Assembly (NCBI GenBank): GCA_016720805.1
Contig: JADKJZ010000005.1
Span: forward strand, 1-64,000
Source: Gemmatimonadota bacterium
GTDB lineage: Bacteria > Gemmatimonadota > Gemmatimonadetes > Gemmatimonadales > GWC2-71-9
Reading direction: 5' to 3'
DNA length: 64,000 nt
The notes beneath the pieces were generated by a model, which made no database searches, was not told where the DNA came from, and saw nothing but the letters and a program-made list of their open reading frames with translations. Position numbers and translations under genes: made by a program. Shown piece after piece: positions 58,558 to 64,000 of this stretch; position 1 is the stretch's first letter, and each line of letters starts with the position of its first letter.

Positions 58558-61446
58558 TCACGACTTCGCATCCACCCAGTTCTCCCCGATCCCGATGCCC
58601 ACCTGCAGTGGGACCTTCAGCACCGCCGCGCCCTCCATGTGCTCCTTCACCAGCGCCGCCGTCGCCTCCGCCTCCTCGGCGGGCGCCTCGACGACGAGTT
58701 CGTCGTGCACCTGGAGCAACAGGCGGGACTTCAATCCCGCTGCGGGCAAGGCGGCGTGGATCTCGACCATCGCCCGCTTGATCAGGTCGGCCGCCGAGCC
58801 CTGCAGCGGCGTGTTCTGCGCAGTGCGCTCGGCAAACGCGCGCAAGTTGAAGTTCTTGTCGCGGATCTCGGGGATGTAGCGCCGACGCCCGAAGAGCGTC
58901 TCGACATACCCCTGCTCGCGCGCGAGCTCGACCTGCTTGTCGAGGAAGGCACGCACCCCGCTGAATCGCGAGAAGTAGTCGCCGATGAAATTCTTCGCCT
59001 CGTCCTGCGTGATACCGAGCATCTTGGAGAGCGCGAACGGCCCCTGGCCGTAGATGGTGCCGAAGTTGATCGTCTTGGCGCGCGCGCGCATCTCGCTGGT
59101 CACCTCCGCGAGCGGTACGCCGAAGATGATCGCGGCGGTCTGCCTGTGGATGTCGCCCCCGGAGCGGAACGCCTCGACGAACGCCGGATCTTCGGAGAGG
59201 TGCGCCATCAGCCGCAGTTCGATCTGCGAATAGTCGGCCACCACGAACTTCCACCCCGGCTGCGGGATGAAGCCGCGGCGGATCAGTTCGCCGCGCGGCG
59301 TGCGGATCGGGATGTTCTGCAGGTTCGGATCGTTCGACGAGAGCCGCCCCGTCTGCGCCCCCACCTGGTTGAACGAGGTGTGGATGCGCCCCGTGGTGCG
59401 GTTCACCTTGGTCGGCAGCACGTCGACGTAGGTGTTCTTGAGCTTCTGCAGTTCGCGGTAGCCGAGGATCAGCTTCGGCAGTTCGTGCCCCATGTCGGCG
59501 AGCTGCTCGAGCACTTCGGCGTCGGTCGACGGCCCGGTCTTGGTCTTCTTGAGGACGGGCAGCCCCTGCTCCTCGAAGAGGATCACGGCGAGCTGCTTCG
59601 GCGAATTGATGTTGAGCGCCTTGCCACCCGCGGCCGCCTGGATCTGGGTCTCCAGCACCTCGAGGTCGTGACCGAGGATCCGCCCCAGCTCCGCGAAGCG
59701 GGGGAGGTCAATCAGTATCCCCGTCCACTCCATGTCGACGAGTACCGGGATCAGCGGCATCTCGAGTGTCTCGAGCAACGGGCGGAGCGCTGCCTGGTCG
59801 AGCGTCGGCGCGAACCAGTCGTGCAGTGCCAGCACCATCGCACTGTCGGCACCGCAGTAGGACGCCGCGGCCGCCACCGACACTTCGGCGAACGGGATCT
59901 GCTGCTTTCCCTTGCCGGTGAGGTCGGTGTACTGCGTCATCAGCGTGCCGAAGGCTTCGAGTACCAGCGCATCGATCCCGTGCGAGCGCCGCGACGGATC
60001 GGCAACGAACGACGCCAGCATCGAGTCGTAGGCGAGGCCACCCACCTCGATCCCGGCGCGCCGCATCACCTGCACGTCGTACTTCAGGTTGTGTCCCGCC
60101 TTCTTCACCGTGGCGTCGCGCAGCAGCTCGGCGAGTGGCGCGCAGGCGGCGCTGGTGATGGGCGGGAGATTCTTCGGCGCGTCGTCGCGAGGCGGCGTCA
60201 CCCCGGCGTCGGTCGACGTGCCCGAGAAGAGGTCCGACGCCGGCGAGCGGTGCCCGAACGGCATGTACCAGACATCCTTCGCGTTGATCGCGATCGACAA
60301 CCCGATCAGCTCGGCGTCATGCGGCTCCAGCGACGACGTCTCGGTGTCGAAGGCGATCATCGGCGCCGCACGCCACATCGCGACGAGGGCCGGCAGTGCG
60401 GCCGGATCGTCGACGATGGTGACGTTGATGTCGGGGGCCGAGCGGTCGACGACTGGCGGCGCCTCGGCGGCCACCGCGGTGGCGCCTGGCGCGGGGGCCG
60501 CTGCCGTGGCACCCACCGGGAAAAGCGCCGGGTCCTGGTCGGTGCCGAGGTTGCCGAGGCGCGGCACCAGCGAGGAAAACTCCAGCTCCTGACAGAAGCG
60601 CATCAGCGCGGCCTTGTCGGGGGCGTGCACCACGAGGGCATCGAGGTCGAGTTCGACCGGGACGTCGGTCATGATGGTCACCAACCGCTTCGAGAGCCGT
60701 GCCTGCTCGGCCTGTTCGAGCAGCGCCTCGCGGGAGCGCTTCTTGGTGACGTTGGCGGCGTTGGCGAGGATGGTCTCGAGGTCGCCGAACTGCTGCAGCA
60801 GCTCGACGGCACCCTTCTCGCCGATCCCCTTCACGCCGGGAACGTTGTCGGAAGCATCGCCGAGCAGCGCGAGATAATCGGTGACCTGATGCGGAGGGAT
60901 GCCCAGGCGATCGGCGCCGTTGGTGGTATCGACCCAGACCTCGTCGACGCCGCCGGGGCCGCCGCGACCGGGGTTCAGCAGCGAGACGCCGGGGCGGATC
61001 AGCTGGTAGAAGTCCTTGTCGCCGGAGACGATCACCGTCTGCAGTCCCTTGGCGGCACCGCGGAGCGCGAGCGTGCCGATCACGTCGTCGGCCTCGTACC
61101 CCTGCACCTGCACGAGCGGGATGCCGAAGGCGACCAGCAGCTGCTTGACCCGCGCGACGGCGGTGTCGAAGTCGGCCTGCAGTTCGTCGTCGAGCTTCTC
61201 GCGGGTCGACTTGTATTCGGGATACTCAAGCGTGCGGAAGGAATCGCCCGCGTCGTTGACCCAGACCAGGTAGTCGGGGCGGTACTTCTCGCGGAGTCGG
61301 AGGAGGAAGTTGGTGATCCCCCAGGCCGCCGAGGTGTTCTCGCCCTTGGCGGTGCGAAGCGGCCTGGAGATGAGGGCGAAGAACGCCCGGAAAATCAGCG
61401 CAAATCCGTCAACGAGGAAGAGTTGCTGCGGGGTATGGTTGGGCAT
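58558..61446 (-). CDS. polA: DNA polymerase I
   Basis: A 962-residue PolA with all three activities. The 5'-nuclease domain (residues about 1-310) has FLVDGFALIFRAFFA, GYEADDVIGTLA and LLGDASDNVPGVKGIGEKGA. The 3'-5' exonuclease domain is active by motif: AFDTETSSLEPHDAEL, GHNLKYDVQVM and SYCGADSAMVL. The polymerase domain has motif A VADYSQIELRLMAHLS, motif B RARAKTINFGTIYGQGPFALS and motif C LLLQVHDELVVEAP. A roughly 30-residue insertion with several Pro/Asp (HRSPASDLFSGTSTD...) lies in the exonuclease domain. Single gene, minus strand; 27 bp separate it from the GWxTD gene, so the two may share a transcript. Confidence 0.97.
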   Translation of the reverse strand: MPNHTPQQLFLVDGFALIFRAFFALISRPLRTAKGENTSAAWGITNFLLRLREKYRPDYLVWVNDAGDSFRTLEYPEYKSTREKLDDELQADFDTAVARVKQLLVAFGIPLVQVQGYEADDVIGTLALRGAAKGLQTVIVSGDKDFYQLIRPGVSLLNPGRGGPGGVDEVWVDTTNGADRLGIPPHQVTDYLALLGDASDNVPGVKGIGEKGAVELLQQFGDLETILANAANVTKKRSREALLEQAEQARLSKRLVTIMTDVPVELDLDALVVHAPDKAALMRFCQELEFSSLVPRLGNLGTDQDPALFPVGATAAAPAPGATAVAAEAPPVVDRSAPDINVTIVDDPAALPALVAMWRAAPMIAFDTETSSLEPHDAELIGLSIAINAKDVWYMPFGHRSPASDLFSGTSTDAGVTPPRDDAPKNLPPITSAACAPLAELLRDATVKKAGHNLKYDVQVMRRAGIEVGGLAYDSMLASFVADPSRRSHGIDALVLEAFGTLMTQYTDLTGKGKQQIPFAEVSVAAAASYCGADSAMVLALHDWFAPTLDQAALRPLLETLEMPLIPVLVDMEWTGILIDLPRFAELGRILGHDLEVLETQIQAAAGGKALNINSPKQLAVILFEEQGLPVLKKTKTGPSTDAEVLEQLADMGHELPKLILGYRELQKLKNTYVDVLPTKVNRTTGRIHTSFNQVGAQTGRLSSNDPNLQNIPIRTPRGELIRRGFIPQPGWKFVVADYSQIELRLMAHLSEDPAFVEAFRSGGDIHRQTAAIIFGVPLAEVTSEMRARAKTINFGTIYGQGPFALSKMLGITQDEAKNFIGDYFSRFSGVRAFLDKQVELAREQGYVETLFGRRRYIPEIRDKNFNLRAFAERTAQNTPLQGSAADLIKRAMVEIHAALPAAGLKSRLLLQVHDELVVEAPAEEAEATAALVKEHMEGAAVLKVPLQVGIGIGENWVDAKS

Positions 61447-61473
61447 GCGGGAAGAATAACCCGCGGGATCGCC

Positions 61474-62835
61474 CTACCGCCGCTTCATCCGGGCCTTGGC
61501 GCTCTCGAAGTCGCCCCGGCTCTGGGGTGCCAGCCGGAAGCGCCCGAAGCCGCTGACGTCCTCGAAGTAGAGCGTGACGCGCGCCTCGTTGTAGGTCCAG
61601 CGCATGTAGCGGACCGGCCCGGTCTGCAGCGACTGGTCGTAGATCTCGTCGGGTTCGCCCAGGGCGATGAAGACCTCGCCGCGATCGGTGCGCCAGCCGG
61701 CGATCCCTTCGTCGCGGAAGCGGGTGTTGGCGTAGGCGAGCCGCGAGAAGTAGTTGGCGAGCAACTCGTTCTCGGGGGTCCCGGTGTTCGGGTCCGTCTC
61801 GCGCACGAAGTCGCGCCACAGTTGGCCGCGGTCCTCGCGACTCGCCTTCCGCATCAGGGCGATCTTGGCGTCGTTCCCGAAATAGCGGAGCAGGTCGAGC
61901 AGGTCGTCGAAGTTGGTGACCACCCAGTTCGACGAGAACGAGACGATGCCGTTGATGAGGCGGGCGTTGGGTGGCGCCCCGACCACCACGGTGAGCTGGC
62001 CGAGGGGGGCCGAGTCGGGTGCGATGCGGACAAACTGGCTCTCGACCTCGCGGGCGCCGGTGAAGCGTGCCGTCGACCGGAAGACGACCGAGTCGCGCTC
62101 GTCGCGGATCTCGATCGGCACGCTGGTCGGCTGGGTGAAGCCGGTCCCTTCGAAGTAGACGAGCAGGGTGTCCTCGCCGAAGGCAATCGTCCCGCGCGGG
62201 TTGAGCACCACCCGGAGCGAGTCATTTCGCTTGCCGCGGCCAGCGACCTCATAGGCCAGCAGGGGGGCGGAGACGGTCCCGGGGGTGAAGGCGGTGACCG
62301 TCAACGGCTGCTTGCCGGTGCCGACCCGGTCGCTGCCGCGGTCGCGCACCCGCACCGTGACGGTGTAGTCGCCGGGCGCCAACTGGACGACCTGCTGGAG
62401 CAGGACCGACTCGTCGATCCGGCCGGTTTCCTGGAAGGTGTCGACCCGAAGGTTCTCGTCACGACCGACCGAGATCGGGGCCGCGCCCGGCCGTTCGAAG
62501 AGGTATTCGACGCGGTAGCGCGCCAGCCAGGCGCTGCCGCTCCGCTCGAAGGCGAAGGCGCGGTTCCCCAGCGAGAGGCCGACGATCGCCTGCGTGGAGT
62601 CGCCATGGCCGGGGACGAGCGCCACCGTGCCGATGAAGGGGATCTGGTCCGCCGAGACGATCCGGCCGAGGCGGCTGTACATCGCCATCGGGTCGAAGAG
62701 TTGGAGGAGCTGCTGGTCCGGGGAGGAGCCCTTGCTGGAGCCGACACGCTGCCAGCTGGTGCAGCCGGCGATGAGGGCAAGGAGCAGGGCTGGGGCGCCC
62801 AGGGCGCCGACGCGACGACGAAGGATGTAGGGCAT
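61474..62835 (-). CDS. GWxTD-domain lipoprotein
   Basis: A 453-residue lipoprotein. The signal peptide ALGAPALLLALIAGC ends in a lipobox. The C-terminal GWxTD domain reads RFRDEGIAGWRTDRGEVFIALGEPDEIYD near 385-415, the motif that names the family, followed by WTYNEARVTLYFEDVSGFGRFRL. The central region looks beta-rich (VTVRVRDRGSDRVG). Such proteins are widespread in Gemmatimonadota and Acidobacteriota with no assigned activity. The ATG at 62835 is preferred for the signal peptide; longer upstream codons run into the divergent region. Divergent from the kinase gene across about 80 bp. Confidence 0.88.
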   Translation of the reverse strand: MPYILRRRVGALGAPALLLALIAGCTSWQRVGSSKGSSPDQQLLQLFDPMAMYSRLGRIVSADQIPFIGTVALVPGHGDSTQAIVGLSLGNRAFAFERSGSAWLARYRVEYLFERPGAAPISVGRDENLRVDTFQETGRIDESVLLQQVVQLAPGDYTVTVRVRDRGSDRVGTGKQPLTVTAFTPGTVSAPLLAYEVAGRGKRNDSLRVVLNPRGTIAFGEDTLLVYFEGTGFTQPTSVPIEIRDERDSVVFRSTARFTGAREVESQFVRIAPDSAPLGQLTVVVGAPPNARLINGIVSFSSNWVVTNFDDLLDLLRYFGNDAKIALMRKASREDRGQLWRDFVRETDPNTGTPENELLANYFSRLAYANTRFRDEGIAGWRTDRGEVFIALGEPDEIYDQSLQTGPVRYMRWTYNEARVTLYFEDVSGFGRFRLAPQSRGDFESAKARMKRR

Positions 62836-62914
62836 AGTGTAGTATAGGACGTCTGAACGGCCTCTGCTTGCGCTTGCCGGGGCGGCGGGGCGCACTGTAC
62901 CTTTACGGCATCCC

Positions 62915-63805
62915 ATGGCACAAGATCCTTTTATCGGGCGCACGATCGCCGGCTACACGCTGCAAAAGGCCGTCGGTGAGGGCGGGACCGCAGAAGTCTA
63001 CTTCGCCGAACACCCCGAGCGGGGTCCCGTCGCGCTGAAGTTGCTGCGTCCCCGACTTGCCGCCGACCCGGTTGCGGTCAAGCGCTTCCTGCGCGAGGCC
63101 GAATTCGGCGCGCGCGTCGTCCATCCCAATGTGGTGCGCACCTTCGACTTCGGCGAAGCCGACGGCGTACAGTACCTCGCGCTGGAATGGGCCGCTGGCG
63201 AGCCTTTGGAGACGTTCATCGCGCGCTCGGGGCCGCTGGCGGCACCGGTCGCCGCGAACATCGTGGTGCAGCTCGGCGCCGCGCTGCAGGAAGCGCATCG
63301 GGTCGGGATCATCCATCGCGATCTCAAGCCGGCGAACATCATGTACGACCCGGCAACCCAGAAGGCACGGCTGCTCGATTTCGGCATCGCGCGCGACGCC
63401 GAATTGCCGGCCGAAGAGCGGCTCACGCGCGCGGGATTCTTCGTCGGCACGCTGCAGTACGTGGCCCCCGAAGCACTCAGCGGCGAGCTGGTGGGTGAGC
63501 AGGCCGACGTCTATTCGCTGGCCGTGATTGCTTACCAGCTTCTGACCGAATTGACGCCATTTCCGGGCAAGAACCCGCGCGAACTCTTCCAGCAGCTGCT
63601 GACCCAGGACCCGATCTCGCTCAACGAGGCGGTGAAGGGGCTCAAGTTCTCGTCGCGGCTCGAGGAAGTGGTGATGAAGGGACTCGCCCGCGACCTCGGC
63701 AAGCGCTGGAAGACGGTGACCGACTTCACCAATGCCTTCCAGGAGGCCGTGACGGCCCAACCGGAGAAGAAGGGCGGCTTCTTCTCGTCGCTCTTCAAGA
63801 AGTAA
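62915..63805 (+). CDS. Serine/threonine protein kinase (Hanks type)
   Basis: A 296-residue soluble kinase. The glycine loop is KAVGEGGTAEVYFA near 19-32; the ATP-binding Lys is in GPVALKLLRP near 44. The catalytic loop is GIIHRDLKPANIMYD near 132, DFG is LLDFGIARD and APE is VGTLQYVAPEALSG. Arg before Asp in HRD is present, so it is an RD kinase regulated by activation-loop phosphorylation. No transmembrane or sensor domain; the protein ends in a Gly/Phe/Lys tail (KKGGFFSSLFKK) that could touch the membrane. It lies 14 bp upstream of pyrE. Confidence 0.93.
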   Translation: MAQDPFIGRTIAGYTLQKAVGEGGTAEVYFAEHPERGPVALKLLRPRLAADPVAVKRFLREAEFGARVVHPNVVRTFDFGEADGVQYLALEWAAGEPLETFIARSGPLAAPVAANIVVQLGAALQEAHRVGIIHRDLKPANIMYDPATQKARLLDFGIARDAELPAEERLTRAGFFVGTLQYVAPEALSGELVGEQADVYSLAVIAYQLLTELTPFPGKNPRELFQQLLTQDPISLNEAVKGLKFSSRLEEVVMKGLARDLGKRWKTVTDFTNAFQEAVTAQPEKKGGFFSSLFKK

Positions 63806-63819
63806 CCAGGACCCTCCCC

Positions 63820-64000
63820 ATGACTGCAGCAGCCCATGATGCGCTCGTCGCCTTGTTGCGCGAGCGCTCGGTGCGTTTCGGCGACTTCATCCTCGCCTCC
63901 GGCGCACGTTCCACCTACTACATCGATTGCCGGCTCACCACGATGAGCGCGCAGGGACAGGCGCTGATCGGCCCGATCGCGCTCGGCGCCATTCGCGCCG
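63820..64000 (+). CDS. pyrE: Orotate phosphoribosyltransferase, 5' part
   Basis: The first 60 residues of PyrE, running off the window end. ALVALLRERSVRFGDFILASG and the STYYIDCRLTTMS segment are the conserved N-terminal motifs of orotate phosphoribosyltransferase. It makes OMP in pyrimidine synthesis. The ATG lies 14 bp after the kinase stop, so the two are likely cotranscribed. The PRPP-binding motif is beyond the window. Confidence 0.88.
   Translation, partial: MTAAAHDALVALLRERSVRFGDFILASGARSTYYIDCRLTTMSAQGQALIGPIALGAIRA

Noticed and set aside
58552..62847. A 1431-codon open frame on the plus strand opposite polA and the GWxTD gene
   Set aside because: Its product is Arg/His/Gly-rich without any domain, and the minus strand carries unmistakable polymerase motifs. 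It is an antisense artefact of high GC.

Overview
The window is high-GC bacterial chromosome. It carries housekeeping genes (mnmG, parA, parB, polA, pyrE, a complete sufRBCDSU cluster, rnd) beside family signatures I associate with Gemmatimonadota: a GWxTD-domain lipoprotein, many secreted hydrolases and lipoproteins, and beta-propeller proteins with an N-terminal DSAGV motif. The phylum call is an inference from gene content; no rRNA or tRNA is visible. Several genes are broken by single-base frame changes, as expected of draft or long-read assembly or of recent decay.

Layout. (1) 466-15,801, all minus strand and visibly lower in GC than the rest: a P-type calcium ATPase, preceded on its strand by a tightly packed operon of a TerB-like acidic protein, a lipoprotein with a vWA-like start, a small membrane protein, an FtsZ/tubulin-like GTPase, a 1187-residue protein with an actin/Hsp70-type ATPase domain, a second probable actin-fold protein with a proline-rich tail, two TerD proteins, and a single-pass OmpA-like protein whose N-terminus repeats the opening motif of TerD. 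This looks like a membrane- and wall-linked dual cytoskeleton (tubulin plus actin) system built around calcium-binding TerD proteins. It is the strongest candidate for an undescribed system. (2) 15,868-24,366: an accessory block with an Ig-repeat lipoprotein, two divergent YbjN-like chaperone paralogues, a ClpABC-type unfoldase with a degenerate first ATPase ring, two small proteins, a PcfJ-like protein and an HAD phosphatase-like protein. (3) 24,665-32,362: a BMP-type nucleoside/sugar ABC importer operon (lipoprotein, Nif3, ATPase, two permeases) interrupted by a sulfatase and a propeller pseudogene; the second permease is frameshifted. (4) 32,443-36,722: parB-parA and mnmG separated by a nest of hairpin repeats with two perfect parS sites, so the replication origin is probably near. 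(5) 37,332-42,300: a secreted CocE-type hydrolase, an ABC-2 exporter pair, a bacilliredoxin and a small neighbour. (6) 42,441-48,390: sufR-sufB-sufC-sufD-sufS-sufU. (7) 48,540-64,000: a type Vd patatin, ferredoxin, alpha/beta hydrolase, RNase D, a SufT-like DUF59 protein, a class C beta-lactamase-like hydrolase, a matrixin-like protease, an MMPL transporter, DNA polymerase I, a GWxTD lipoprotein, a Ser/Thr kinase and the start of pyrE.

Between the genes lie three families of structured repeat: a 20-bp perfect palindrome (GGGCGCAGCATGCTGCGCCC and relatives), two long imperfect hairpin elements (about 137 and 160 bp), and 7-bp-period tandem repeats arranged as inverted pairs. Palindromes have even entered two coding sequences in frame.
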